A stretch of 64,000 nucleotides of DNA from Berberis thunbergii (taxonomy: Eukaryota > Streptophyta > Magnoliopsida > Ranunculales > Berberidaceae). Below the pieces are notes generated by a model. The model searched no databases. It was not told the DNA's origin and saw only the letters and a program-made list of their open reading frames with translations. Positions within the stretch are counted from its first letter, which is position 1. Every line of letters begins with the position of its first letter. The DNA lies in the NCBI GenBank assembly GCA_003290165.1, contig QNQO01000512.1, forward strand, positions 372,001-436,000, in the 5' to 3' direction. The translations under genes and the position numbers were made by a program. Positions 21,641 through 33,230 of the stretch are shown piece after piece.

Positions 21641-22309
21641 CTCTTCAGTTTGCGACCTCTCCATTGCGTTACCTCTCCAATGTATTTCTTCAGTGCATTT
21701 CTCTTTTCTTTTCTCTTTTCTGTTTTTTCTTTTCTCTCTTCTCTTTGGAACTGTGTCCCCCGTATGACCCTTTTCTCCCTCCTTCACTTATCTGTAAGGG
21801 AAATTTTACCAACAAAGTATTTGCGGGATCGAGTTCTTTTCAATTTTTCCTTCTCGGGTACGTTGGTTTCTACTTTGATCTGTGTCAGTAGGAACCCCTA
21901 ATTGCTTGATCACTGTTAAGTTTCATGTTTTTTGAGATTCAAGATTAAATTTTTAGGGTTTGTTAAGTTTCATGTTTTTGAGATTCAAGATTAAAATCGA
22001 TATGGGTTTGTTTGAATTTCCCCTTGGATTAGCAAGACAACGAGTAATTCTTTTTAGCCACCACTTCCATATTTTCACAAGTAATTTTTTATTTTATTTT
22101 TGGAAATGTTCCACAAATAATTCTCATCTAAAGACTATTAGGCTCCTTAACATAACGCCAAAGACTATTGTAGTATTATAACAGTTAGAGATTTTGCAGT
22201 TATTGATAACCCTTCAAACATGATATATCTCTCCGGCCCTGATTTAGGTATGTTTGATTCAGCCCTGAAAAATCTGCCACATCGGAGGAGGTTATACTTC
22301 AGACTATGA
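21641..22309. other. No gene identified
   Basis: T-rich DNA with a duplicated GTTAAGTTTCATGTTTTTGA (about 21916 and 21964) and a string AAAATCGATATGGGTTT that also occurs near 8546. It may be the leader region of an element gene. Confidence 0.3.
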
Positions 22310-22329
22310 GACCCAATCCTCTTATTTCA

Positions 22330-22391
22330 TTATTAAGATACACAAAAAAGGTCATGTCCCTGAGCCATACACATGTCATGATGATCTCGAA
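22330..22391 (+). repeat. 5' LTR start remnant fused to gag
   Basis: The segment with GTCATGTCCCTGAGCCATAC and CATGATGATCTC matches 29992-30030, the early part of the 3' LTR. Directly afterwards gag sequence begins, so most of the 5' LTR and the PBS are deleted. Confidence 0.6.
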
Positions 22392-23330
22392 TTACCGCCT
22401 TTCTGTCCAACCATTTGTGGACCGAATCATGGATGAGGCCCTTTCGAGGAAGTTCACCCCCCCCCCCCCCGAAGCTCGACTTCTACAACAGAACCACCGA
22501 CCCATTCGACCACTTGCGCCATTACCAACATGTAATGGCTCTCAAAGAAGGAGAAGGATCTGAGTCGATGATGTGCAAAAATTTTCCTACTAGCACGAAA
22601 AAGTCAGCACTAACGTGGTTTCACAACCTTCCGCCGAGGTCGATCGACTCCTTCAAAACTCTGGCAAAGGAGTTCCTAACATGTTTCATTGGGAGCTAGC
22701 ATTTTCGAAAAGGCCCACACTACATACTCTCTCTAAAGCAAAAGTATAATTAGACACTCAGAGAGTATGTCACATACTTCAACAATGAGCTGATTCTCAT
22801 TGATGAGTGCATCGACAACACAGCCGTGACAACCTTCACAGCGGGCCTCAAGGAGGGAAAACTCTGCGAAGATCTCACCTTGGAGCCCCGTCTAGACATG
22901 ATGAATATCCTCAAGAGTACCAAGAAACACATTACCTTGGAGGAGTTGAGGACCGTAAAAAGGAAAACAAAAGGCCCGAAGAAGCCCTCCGCTCCTAAGA
23001 ACAAGAAAGACAAAAAGAGATGCGAGGATGAAGAAATGGGTAAGAGAAAGCGCAAGTGACAACTGATTAGACCCTAGTTGGTCCAAGTCAGAAAAAGCTT
23101 CCAATTATGTTGGATCCAAAGCCGTAACACCCCTCAACTCTAGCCTATCAAACGTACTAAACTCCATGAAAAAAATGGGAAGATCTGAAGTGGCCCCCAA
23201 AGCAGTGCGGAGACCCCCTCCAAACGTGAAAATGGCAAGTATTGCATGTACCACAAGGAGGGTGGCCATGATACTAACGACTACAAGAGTCTGAAGTATG
23301 AGTTTGAGTATTGAATCCGCAGGAGCAAAC
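22391..23330 (+). pseudogene. Gypsy gag (retrotransposon capsid) with zinc knuckle, frameshifted
   Basis: Reads P-F-V-D-R-I-M-D-E, then T-D-P-F-D-H-L-R-H-Y, C-K-N-F-P-T-S, A-L-T-W-F-H-N-L-P-P and F-K-T-L-A-K-E-F, the plant gypsy gag core. After frame changes it continues T-F-T-A-G-L-K-E-G and, near 23250, a C-x2-H-x4-H-x4-C-like zinc knuckle written C-M-Y-H-K-E-G-G-H-D-T-N-D in which the final Cys is Tyr. A run of 13 C at 22447-22459 looks like the site of one frameshift. Gag packages element RNA into particles; this copy is broken. Confidence 0.85.
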
Positions 23331-23599
23331 TAATAGAATTTCTGAACTCTGAGAAGCGACCAGAACGAACCAGGGATTGGGGGGAATCATTTAAAGAAAT
23401 AAAGAAGGAGACTCCAAGGATATTCTGTCATTCATGGAGTCGGACAAAGTAAAAACTAGTCGTACAGGTCCCGCAAGCGGACTCTACTAGAAATGCGAAC
23501 GAAACCCGCGGACGAGGACAAACACATCTGCCACTTGAGGATTCAAAGCTCCATTCACACCTTGACTTTTATGGACAAATACCTCGAATGAGTCCGAGC

Positions 23600-24030
23600 A
23601 CCACACAACGACGCCCTAGTCATCTCGATCTCCATTGCACGGTTAGAGGTAAAGAAAGCTCTGATGGACATAGGAAACTCACCTAACATCCTGTTCTACA
23701 ACGCGTTCCACAGTATAGACCTAAAAGAGGAAAACCTGACGTCCTCAGATTACCCGCTGATTTGATTAAGCAGGGAGAAATACTTCCCCATCATAATGAT
23801 AAGGTTAGCAATAGTGGCAAGAGAGCCGCAACTAAGAAATGTCTTATTTCTGGACTTCATGGTAGTAGATGCACCATCAACCCACAACCTTATCTTGGGA
23901 AGACCATGGCTCCACTAGATTGAAGCAGTAGTCTCCACCCTTCACCATTGCATTAAGTACATTGCTAACCACTCCGAAGGGACAATACATGGAGACCAAC
24001 CTACGGCACAAGGTTGCCATTACGCTATAC
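23600..24030 (+). pseudogene. Gypsy aspartic protease relic
   Basis: Reads H-N-D-A-L-V-I-S-I, then A-L-M-D-I-G-N-S-P-N-I-L-F-Y where D-T-G-S-S is expected. The catalytic Asp is kept and the Thr is Ile. Later comes L-I-L-G-R-P-W-L-H, the conserved flap-side motif. It would have cleaved the gag polyprotein. Confidence 0.8.
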
Positions 24031-24480
24031 TGAAACAAATAGGTTGCCATTACGCCATACTAAACCAGTGCCAAGTCCAATGACAGCAGAAGCACCACAA
24101 TCAAGTTGTACAAGAGCATTTAGTTCTTCAGACAAGTGGAACGGATAGGCCGAGACAAACATGAACACAACCGCTAGAGCTTCCGTCGGTGAGGGGATAA
24201 ACCCCCCTACAAGGTTTACTCTTCAGTAACCTCTGTAACGCCAATGAAGTCCAACAGTCCACTAAGAACACTAACGATCCGCAAGGGCCATCCAAATTCA
24301 CATCAGGGTCAAGATCAATCTCTCTCCGTCAACAGTTAGTTTCTTTTCAATTGTTCATTTCCGTTTCCATAATCATTGTAGAGTTTTCATTCTTAAATAC
24401 TTATGTGATTTGCAATCACTTAAATAAAGAAAAAATTGTGAAAACAAACTCTATTGATAACTGAAAAGATGTAACAAGAA
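24031..24480. other. No gene seen after protease
   Basis: This is where reverse transcriptase should start in an autonomous element, and no RT motif (for example Y-x-D-D) can be read. A 23-bp duplication of AGGTTGCCATTACGC(C/T)ATACT occurs at 24013 and 24040. Confidence 0.5.
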
Positions 24481-24489
24481 GGGCCTTGC

Positions 24490-25345
24490 GACGGGTATAA
24501 AAGACTACACACTACGAGCATCTGAATTCAGTACGACATCACTTAAAGACTCGCTTAGATGATCTAACTACGTGAAGTTATTCGAAGAAGGCCATGCAAG
24601 CTATTTGCAAGTGACACAAAAGATATTCAATGGACTTCGTTCGACCCTTTCCCAAGATAAAGGACAAAATGTCAAAGGGGATTGAAAGGACTAAGCGATC
24701 AATTGCTCGTCGAATCACCCCAGGAAAGCGCTCCTACAACAACGATGTAGACCTTACAACGGACGACTGACTTCCTCAAAAAGCATCCTACCCCCTTGAA
24801 AAGTTCCTCAAACAGTTTCCAGTCTACCAAACAAGATAGAAAAAAATGGATGAGAATGGCCACAAGCGACGAAGAAGTTAAGGTCTCATAGTGCTGCCAA
24901 GCAAAAACACTTTTCCCATGCACAATACCCAGGGTATTGAGAGCTACCACACCCGGAAGCATCGCGCATCTACTAACACTTCGATTAGCCACAAGTTAGT
25001 AGAGGGAACCGCATACACGCGGATACAAGCGACATAAAGTAACACCAAGGCATCTCCCTTGATAGAAAGCTCGTACTAGTTCTCCGCAAGATGAAAAGAA
25101 ATTACGAGATTTCAGCAGATCAACTACGTGCCTACCTAGAACAGGTGACCGTGCATAACGGCGATTATGATCAGGCCTGATCAGTGCAAATGTCAAAACA
25201 TTCGAAAACTCCATTGTTGGAAATCTCCCTTCAGCCTTTGGAAAATCCAAACCATTTTCTTCAAGCAAGAACATTACAGGAGATACGCTCTGCAGAAGAT
25301 AGTGCCTACAACCCTTGGAAAACACCATTATATAGACATGATGGT
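24490..25345 (-). pseudogene. ORF X region, antisense, unknown function
   Basis: On the minus strand the segment E-G-R-F-P-T-M-E-F-S-N-V-L-T-F-A, followed by P-V-L-G-R-H-V-V-D-L-L, matches the ORF X motifs at 1636-2045. Further left another reading, H-Y-E-T-L-T-S-S-S-L-V-A-I-L-I-H-F, may be its C-terminal part. Frames are broken. It starts just downstream of a TATA box at 25327-25336 and ends before the protease, on the opposite strand to gag. Confidence 0.5.
25327..25336 (-). promoter_or_regulatory. TATA box of ORF X
   Basis: TCTATATAAT on the minus strand follows ACCATCATG, just as CTATATATAGG does after AACCATCATG in the copy at 46715. Confidence 0.5.
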
Positions 25346-25754
25346 TCACCAACGACACCCTAGCATTAACTATCAAGCATTGAATACCGTATTGAAAACC
25401 AAAAGACAACGTTTCCCGAGGAAACTGCACAGACCACGTTCGTCCAATTAATGGCGTTGCACGAAACCCTGTCAATTGAAGGGGAGTAACCGATACTCAG
25501 CCGTCCCGCAACTTACGTCGTACATGTGTTACTGTGCGATATATGTTGTACACGTAGCGCAATCGTACAAGAAACCCTAGCTCTTCCTCTGCGGGCCCAT
25601 AGGCTTGGCCCACTATTCAAACAGTATTCTGGCACATGCTTGGCACGAGCATCAAAAATCCAAGTCAGCTTTGACACACAGATCGTACCTATGGATCGTT
25701 GTTTAAGGTAATATTGTCCACACAATGCGTGGCACTAGCGAACATGGGTTCACA

Positions 25755-26745
25755 CGCCCTCAATTAGTCGAACATCTCTCCAACAAGGCAAGCTTAGTCA
25801 ACCAAGGCTGATGACGACGATTTCTGGTACGTCCCGACACCTAGTCCGCCCAGTGCGAATCCCGATGGTTTAGGAAGTGGGAGTCTAATCCAGTCCGCCA
25901 AGGCTGACAACGACTCGTCAGGGATCGTTGCCCCATTTGTGGTCAATGATCGCCGAACCCGATCAGGCAAGGCTAGTCGGTAACGATTGGCAACGAAAGC
26001 TTCTAATCAAAACCCAAATTTGTAGCCCCCAATGCACGAGTGTAGATGGTTTGGAAGGTGGGAGCCTAGTCAGTCCCAAATTGATTTCAATGGCTCGCCA
26101 TGGGACCACTGCTTTTCAGCGTGGCCGTTGAATTACCAACATAGCCCCCATTGCACGGGTGAAGATAGATTAGAAGGTGGGAGCCTAGTCAGTCACGAAC
26201 TAATTTTGACGGCTCACCACGGGACCACTCCTTTTCAGCATGGACACATAATTGCCAACCCTGGACTTGTAGTCCTACTGTGTGGGTATAAATAGTTTAG
26301 ATTGTGGGAACCTAGTCAGTCGCGTACTGATTCTGACGGCTCGCCACGAGACCACTGCTCTTCAGCATGGTCACCGAAAACTCCCAAATTTGTAGCTTGA
26401 TGCACACAGGTGTAGATGATTTGAAAGGTTGGAGCCTAGTCAGTCCCAAACTGATTCCGATGGCTTGCCACGAGACCACTGCTTTTCAACCTGGTCGCCA
26501 AACCCCTTTGACTAGAACGTGTAGGCCCCACCGCATGGGTATAGATGGTTCGAAGGGTGGGAGACAAGTCAATCCCTGACTGATGTCGACGGCTTGCCAC
26601 AGGACTATTGCTCTTCAGTGTAGCCGCCAAATCTTTACTCTCCGAACCTATAGCCCACATTGTTCAGACATAGATGGTTTTGAAGGTAGGAGCCCCAAAC
26701 AGCTCGCCATACTACCATTGCTTTCCTACGAAACAGTGGCCACAA
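25755..26745 (+). repeat. Tandem array, 120-130-bp units
   Basis: The block GGTGGGAGCCTAGTCAGTC or close variants recurs near 26053, 26172, 26302, 26423, 26553 and 26682. Each is followed by GGCTCGCCA..GACCACTGCTTTTCAGC and TGTAGCCCC. The left part (25755-26030) has longer units like those of 2590-3345. This copy has a shorter period, probably through loss of part of the unit. Confidence 0.85.
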
Positions 26746-27365
26746 AGTCTAATCTAGCTAACTTAGCGTCTTCACACCCAAACGGACTGGCATCCTATTA
26801 CCAGCAAAGACAACTCACGCCGACACATAGATCATCCGGCTAGTGCCCAAATAAATGCTACATAGTGTGTCAGCCCGAGCTTACAACACATGACTCGGTA
26901 CAAATGCTTCAACGCGTACGCTTGGCTATCGCAACTCGCCCATAATAGCGACTGCAACCAACTAATCAGACAAGCGAGTCAAGCCTCCAGCAGCTTACCT
27001 CGAGGACAAGATACAGCTCGGGCAAACCAACCCAAGGCTAAACTGTCCACAACATGCTCGCTATCGGACATGACTATGCAACAGAGACTCTGAGTCATTT
27101 GCAGCATAAACGGTCAAGCTTCTGGCAGTAGACAACCACTCGACATCCTAATGATTCAACTAGTCTATGCCGAAGCAAGACAACAAAGTGAAATGAAAAG
27201 CATACAAAAGAGGCAATAAGCACAAAACGAGTAAAACTGTTTTCATTAACGGTTGAACAAAATGGGTACAAGAATACAGAGTTCACTCCATACTAGGAGA
27301 AGGTACAGAAACAAAAGAGCTAAGCTTAGCGGGGGAAGAAGCAAGAGTTGCATCCACACGCACTA
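26746..27365. other. No gene seen
   Basis: Lies between the tandem array and the 3' end of the antisense gene. Only short readings on either strand. Confidence 0.4.
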
Positions 27366-27368
27366 CGC

Positions 27369-29774
27369 CTAGGCATCAAGGTCCAAACCGTCCTCCTCGT
27401 CCAATGACGCAAAGGCAACAAACAAGTGTTCATATGACATCTTCTTATAGCGACCAAGATCCCACATCGGATGCTCCTCTTTCATCAGCGCCAGCAACTC
27501 CAGCCTGTCGTGTACGACCCAGTGAAACTTGCATTTGCCTTGTTCCTTCAGAAGCTCTTCCTCTCGCGCCTTTGCATCAGCAAGTTCATGCTCCAACTTG
27601 CAAGTCGGCGTGTCAACCTGAGACTACTCTATGTATAGACTACTCTTCACAACACTGAGCACATGCCATTATAATTCGAGTTGGTCCTTGACCTTCCTTT
27701 CCTACCGGGCATTGAACTCCACATCAGATTCCAATTGTTGCTTCTGAGCATCCCAGTCAGCCTCCTTCGAAGAATTCACTTCAGCAAGAGACCGCAATTC
27801 AGAACGCCCCTTAGCCGCAGCTTCTTCTGTGGCCTCTGCGTTTTGTCAGATCTGACTGAACTCCTACTTGAGTATGTTTCTCTCGAACACCGCCTCTGCC
27901 AGATCACACTCAAGTGCCTCCAGACGAGACCTCTAAGTCTCAGCAACCACAACTGACTGCTCCAGCCCTTTTTCTCCAGCCTGCTTCTGTAGCTGCTCAA
28001 TTTCATAAAATGCATCAGAATACAACGTTTGTTTGTGCGAGAAGACGTGTTCCATGGTGTATACCCTCTCACAAGCCGCCACGACTTTCGTCCCCGCAAC
28101 GGCCACCTGGCTCAAGTGAGACATACCCAGCATAAAGTTTTTTAAACCCTTATCCATACACCTTTCTAGTGTATCCTCCTCGAGTTTTGGAGCGCAATCC
28201 ACGAGCCAGCTGTGTCGCCTGCTTATATGCTTCCTCGAAGCGTACTCCACATCAAACTCATGGTGCCAGACCTGAGTGCTCATTTTTACCATGTCTAGCG
28301 CAAACAGGCTTATCCGTGCATTCGGATGAAGCTTTCCTTGATTAGGAATCACGCTTTCACCACCCTTCGTAGTTGCCACTGTTTCATAGATCTCCTCCAA
28401 AACCTTTCCCTTGTCACTAACAGCCGACCTATTAGTGCGAGGAAACTTGAAGAGATCCAGAGGGAGAGGAGGAAGTGAGTTATCCAAAAGAACCCTCCAA
28501 AACTTCGAGTTGTGGCCTGAAACGAGACGGAAAACAATGCAGACTTCATGAAACTTGGCCTATGCCACCACGAGCACTATTAGATATCACACCAATGGGA
28601 TGATCAGATTCCACAACCATGGCAGATCTTCACAAGAACCTTCTATTAGAACAGTTCCAGCAGAAGTCGCCATTACAATCCACACCTGCCGCTCACTCAA
28701 AGCTACGGCCTGCCCATCACTAAGATTCGACTTGTCTTCAAACCCTGCAAATCGTAGGTGATCTTCTTCCTAGCCAGATACATCAACCTCTGCCCTGACG
28801 GGCCAATCAGACTTGTGTTCTTCTCTAACTAGAGTGGGTCGTGATGAAGGCAACCCAGTTCTGACAAGGAACCTCTTCGAACTCACGAAAGAAACAAGCG
28901 TCTCATACGGCTCCTCCACGTCGGACGGAACAAGAGCTTTGGCCCTAGCAACGTTCCTCTTCCTAGAAGGGGACCCCATTTTCAAGCTTAACCCGCGATG
29001 TTCAATACAAAGTGGGGGTTATGTGCCAGTTGTCCACAACCCATTACGGATGAAGTTAGGGACGCATATGACATCCACCTCGTTCCTCATTTACAAGCCG
29101 CGAAACGTCTCCATAGTATTTTGCTTCTCCAAGGTAAGGAAAGTAGTGGGAAACCTTCCTGCGAAGAAACATAAACAATGATTAGCTTACTTGCAATCAA
29201 GCACAGCAGAGTCAAAGGAAAAAGCTACACTTACAAAGTGGCCTAAACTCTCGTTCGAGTGAACGACCCTTGAATCGAAAGTATTTTGAATATGTAGGGG
29301 CCAAGAAGCAATATTTTTGCCAAGACTTGAAGCAGTCAAGAAAATTCGTGAAACAGGTCGGCGACGTCAGCTTACATACAACATTACCCTTCAACCGATG
29401 AGAAGTCAGCAACTGGATTACCCACAGAGTCATGTGGACACCAACCTCCTTTGCCCTAATCAGAATGAGAAGGATAATCCTATATCCATTAGGCCCCAAT
29501 TGGGCCGGAGTAATCCTAAGGAGATCCAAGAATTCCCAAATCACGTCCAGAACGAAAAAATGCACTCTAGTTTGAAGCATCCCACGATGCAAGCAGATGA
29601 ACCTCCTCAATGGCGACATTGGCGTCTAGACACCCTTAAGAACATACAACGGCAGGTCTCGGGGACCCCAAACTTTGTAGAGATTTCAACGAGTCCGGCT
29701 TAGAAAGTAACCTGTCTTCAAAAAACTCCAAGCCCCTGGCCAAGGTTGCGTCATCGAGAGGTTTTGTTGAGCCA
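27369..29774 (-). pseudogene. Antisense gene of Tat-like element, spliced, PF04195-like N terminus
   Basis: On the minus strand an ATG at 29774 is followed by frames containing F-F-V-L-D-V-I-W-E-F-L-D-L-L-R-I-T-P-A-Q, then P-N-G-Y-R-I-I-L. This resembles the putative gypsy-type transposon domain (PF04195) common in plant gypsy elements. A 76-bp intron with GTAAGT (29234-29229) and TTCGCAG ends lies at 29234-29159. Further on come L-H-P-N-A-R-I-S-L-F-A (about 28310), a long E/L/A-rich coiled-coil-like stretch (28000-27650) and the C terminus M-K-E-E-H-P-M-W-D-L-G-R-Y ending at 27369. Several frameshifts and stops break it. The copy at 34200-35741 shares the intron and C terminus. Function is unknown. 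Confidence 0.65.
29159..29234 (-). other. Conserved intron of the antisense gene
   Basis: Donor GTAAGT, acceptor CTTCGCAG, 76 bp. The mirror copy at 34274-34343 has donor GTAAGT and acceptor TTTCGCAG in the equivalent place, 70 bp. Confidence 0.6.
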
Positions 29775-29966
29775 TGAAGAAGACGAATGACTCTTTTCTA
29801 ATAAAAGATGAACAAAACAGTATCTTCAAAAGCAGATAAAATGAAAGAGTCAGACACAGCACTACGGGTGATCTAAGTAGGGATTAGGTTCCCGCCTCTT
29901 TTCCACTAAACCGACGCATGTTCACGTAATGCAGTGGCACAAGCAACGATTCAAACTCAATCATCA

Positions 29967-30649
29967 TGAGCATCGTATCTTTTCAAAAATAGTCATGTTC
30001 CTGAGCCATACACATGTCATGATGATCTCAAGGAATTACGAGCCCCAGCGTCAATCCAGCACTAATCCGGCCCAAGCGACTAAGCCCGCCTAATTCAGAC
30101 CGCCGGACGGACTCAAACTTTTACAACATGCTAGGCTCACACGTCTCACAACTATCCTCAATAATCGTAAGTCCTAATGAGGTAAGTATCTCGAGGATCA
30201 ACTTCGAGCAGGAAATTACAATAGCTTTATGCTTCCAACAAGGAAGCAAATACTAGAGTACATTCCACGCAAGGAAACTTCCTTCTATGGATTGCTCTTG
30301 GATTGGAAACTACCCTCGTGTATCTAAGAGCACAGGGCTAACAAGAAACTTCCCTCCTACAACACAACTCCTAGTTAGATAATGATCTCCATGAATATCT
30401 CCTTCCTAAACTACCCCTTCGATGGCCTGGTAGAACCAGGACTCCTGCACTATAAATAAGACATGAGGTTGGTAAGCTAAGGTACGCTACAAATTCCATG
30501 TTTACAACTTTACACATTCCTCAGATCCATGTCTGACTTTAGCATCGGAATGCCATCGGCCACCACAATGGTGGTCCATGGCTCACGTGTGTTACTTGTG
30601 CAGGTCAGCGGGACTAGGTCAAAACAAGGAGTGGAAAACAACTACATCA
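29967..30649 (+). repeat. 3' LTR of plus Tat-like element
   Basis: Starts near TGAGCATCGTATC and ends ACTACATCA. It aligns to the other LTRs of the family (952-1635; 33513-34150 and 58763-59466 reversed). It contains a likely TATA box TATAAATA near 30451 ahead of a leader-like stretch. Confidence 0.7.
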
Positions 30650-31059
30650 CATTGATTTTAATGGTTTTCCATCGTCATACGATTGGCTATCTTGAATTAG
30701 TTTCTAATTTTGGTGAATATTTCATGAACTTATGGATTTGACGCATAATGGACTTTATATACCCAAAATCAAAACAAACATTTTATCCTATGTGATATGA
30801 TAATAGGTGAAACATGAATCAAAGCAGAAACTAAGCCTAAATGGTAAATCCGATTTAGAACCAATCGTACATGTTACATAAGGTTTAAAAATGAATCCAA
30901 ATTATCAACTTACACGAGCTAGAGCACATGAAACAGAGAGGTGAAGAAATTGTTGTGATGGAAACCCAACGACTATGTAGCATACAATGTCAACGGGTTT
31001 TCTTTACTTTTTTTTTAAAAAAAAAAAATTGGTCATTTACCCTTTTTATTTATTTATTA
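30650..31059. other. No gene seen
   Basis: AT-rich with a poly-A/T run at 31009-31030. No recognised reading. Confidence 0.35.
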
Positions 31060-31455
31060 ATCCATGCCCGTAGGCTACATGACTGACCTTATAGGGTTAA
31101 CCAAACCAGGCCCCGAAGGCTACATCACTGACCTTATAAGGTTAACCAAACCAGGCCCGAAGGCTACAATATTGTTGCAACTTAATATCCTCGTCGCCTC
31201 CATCTAGCATAGAGACTTTCTTTTGCTTCGGTCCATCGCCTCTACCTTACATGAAGACTCGCTTTCGCTTTTCTCCGGTCTACTCCATCTAAGCAGCTGC
31301 ATTCAATACCCGAAGGCTTATCAACGGCGGAGCAAATGTGCTCCTAATAATCGGTCGAAAACTCACAAAACCCTAACTGGTGAGTCTCAAACCTGCGACC
31401 TCTCACAAGGAGAGTGGATGTCCGACCAACTGAGCTACAATTGGAGGACAGTTTA
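31060..31455 (-). mobile_element. tRNA-derived SINE, minus orientation
   Basis: On the minus strand, 31437-31425 reads TAGCTCAGTTGGT (box A) and 31400-31382 reads GGTCGCAGGTTTGAGACTC (box B). Their spacing is about that of an RNA polymerase III promoter. The body extends left to about 31060 and includes two copies of a 41-bp unit with GACCTTATA(A/G)GGTTAACCAAACCAGG (31085-31155). It is not a working tRNA: no acceptor-stem pairing follows. The left end is approximate. Confidence 0.6.
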
Positions 31456-32080
31456 CTTAGATGTTATGTTCTAACAGTTTGTTTAGTTTAATTTTGATAC
31501 TCACCTCTGTCATCAATGGATTACTTTTTGGTAATTATGGCGACTTGTATATTTTAGCTTATGAAGTGTGTTGAATTGGGTTCATTTGTTGGAAAATGCA
31601 TGAATTCAATTTTTTTGCTTAAAAATGAATGTACAACAAATCAAGATCGCCTAGCATAGATAAATTTTCAGTATAGTCAACTTCTGCTGATGACCGAGGA
31701 TCACATTTCCCACTTCCTATATTCGTAAAAATTTTATGGGACATTTCCCACTTCCTTGGTCGTTTATTGTTTCCCCGAGCTTTGAGTGATTCATTGGTGT
31801 TTAAAAGAAGGCATATAGGTTAGAACTGTCACACGATAAAGAATTGCAACTCCAAGTTTTAGAATCTTTATTGGATTTCTCTTTAACTCGATAGACAAGG
31901 AATTATTTTGGATGAGCTAATTATTTGAAAATTTCCTTTATCTCCATAGCCAATAGATTTGTCACAATTTAACCTGATCTATCTAAATTCATATATATAT
32001 ATATATATATTTGTTCGATATAAGTTTAAATGTTCCTAGTGATACTAGTGTTTAATGTTTTTATTATTTTTGCTCAGATG
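31456..32080. other. No gene seen; (TA)n microsatellite
   Basis: AT-rich. A (AT)10-type run lies at about 31992-32010. Confidence 0.6.
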
Positions 32081-33230
32081 ACTTCTTTGATATCATGGAA
32101 ACGTAGGCATGCATTATTGTTGGTAGTAGTTCGGCCGCTACTCCTCCTTTGCATAGCATAGCTCATGAAGCCACCAATTCTCCCATTGTGGGGGCTGCTT
32201 CTATCCTCGCTCCCCCTACACATGGATCAGATGATTCGATCATTGATCAGTCTTTGTAAATCGGATCAGTTCCTCAAGTTCGAGCTCGACGGAGCACCAG
32301 ATGAAAACATTGTCGATCTGTGACTCCTGCGATTGCACTCGAGACTGCAACCACGACTGGGGATGTAAACCCCTCCCAGGGAGATGGAGAACTCCCTAGA
32401 GGTAACATTTTTTTTTAAAAGTTTTCCTCATCATTTTTTACATAAATTGATTTTGTTAATTTCTTAATTTCACATCAGTGAAGATAACAAGGGGGCCTAC
32501 AGATAACTAAAATTCCAAAGGATCACATAAACCACTAACACGCGCATTCCCTTACTGTGGGATCCTAGTCACCATCGCGCCAATCGGCGAAGCTTAACAG
32601 GTTGCTGATGGATAACATCGGTACAATTGTTCGGAACCATTATTCGATGACATCCCCATGTGGTTTGCTGCCCTTTTCTTACAAGGGTGGAAGAACAACG
32701 TTGAGTAAGTGAATTAACATGTTTAATTTTAATTGTTTTAATCTTAGTCAATACATTCAATTAAATACTTATATTAGTTGGTTTAATATTTTTACAATGT
32801 TTTGTAGGGGGTTCAAAATTCTCATAAATCGACATGTACAAGGATGTTTACGCACTACCTAGCAATGAGATGGTTGTGAAGTTGCATGTAAGTTTTGTTC
32901 GTTTACATTTTTTTGCATGTTGTTGCTTTTATTGTTTTAAAAGTTACTAATTTCTACTGTTATAAAATTGTATTTTAATGATGGAATTGATGGTGGAGAG
33001 GCAGGATGCCTACATGGAGCAAGTGGCCTCGCAGAATCCCTCGGAAACTCTGTTGGAGCAGCTTATAATCGATGATCCAGATGCAATGCTACATATTATG
33101 AAGGAGACGTTGGAATCTCTGGGTCTGAGACCCAAAAATATTGTTCGTGGGATAGGGAAGGCTCAAGTTCATGAGTTCAGCACCTCATCTTTAGCTTCAA
33201 AATGGTGAGTTGGAATTGTTTCATCGTTAT
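32081..33230 (+). pseudogene. Possible CACTA TnpA-like (plant transposase, Ptta/En-Spm) relic
   Basis: Broken plus-strand readings. Near 32598 there is D-N-I-G-T-I-V-R-N-H-Y, and at 32978-33205 an acidic reading with D-P-D-A-M-L-H-I-M-K-E-T-L-E followed by G-L-R-P-K-N-I-V-R-G-I-G-K-A-Q. Stretches like G-x-I-V-R near a basic end and R-G-x-G-x-x near the C terminus occur in Ptta/En-Spm family proteins. The resemblance is weak, and I see no terminal repeats here. Confidence 0.3.

Larger units (their letters stand above)
22310..30649 (+). mobile_element. Tat-like Ty3-gypsy element, plus orientation, 5' deleted, no pol
   Basis: Order from left: LTR-start remnant, gag, protease, antisense ORF X, tandem array, spliced antisense gene, 3' LTR. 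No reverse transcriptase, RNase H or integrase is readable between protease and ORF X. The minus-oriented element 33513-59466 has the mirror-image layout. The sense gag plus antisense genes near the 3' LTR is the arrangement known for the Tat lineage; the lineage call is inferred from this layout and not from RT phylogeny. Confidence 0.7.

Noticed and set aside
26032..26660. Overlapping short ORFs in the 26-kb array on both strands
   Set aside because: They arise from the tandem repeat unit, which happens to be open in some frames; no protein family match.
31382..31437. A tRNA gene on the minus strand
   Set aside because: Box A and box B are present but no matching acceptor stem is seen; it is SINE-derived.
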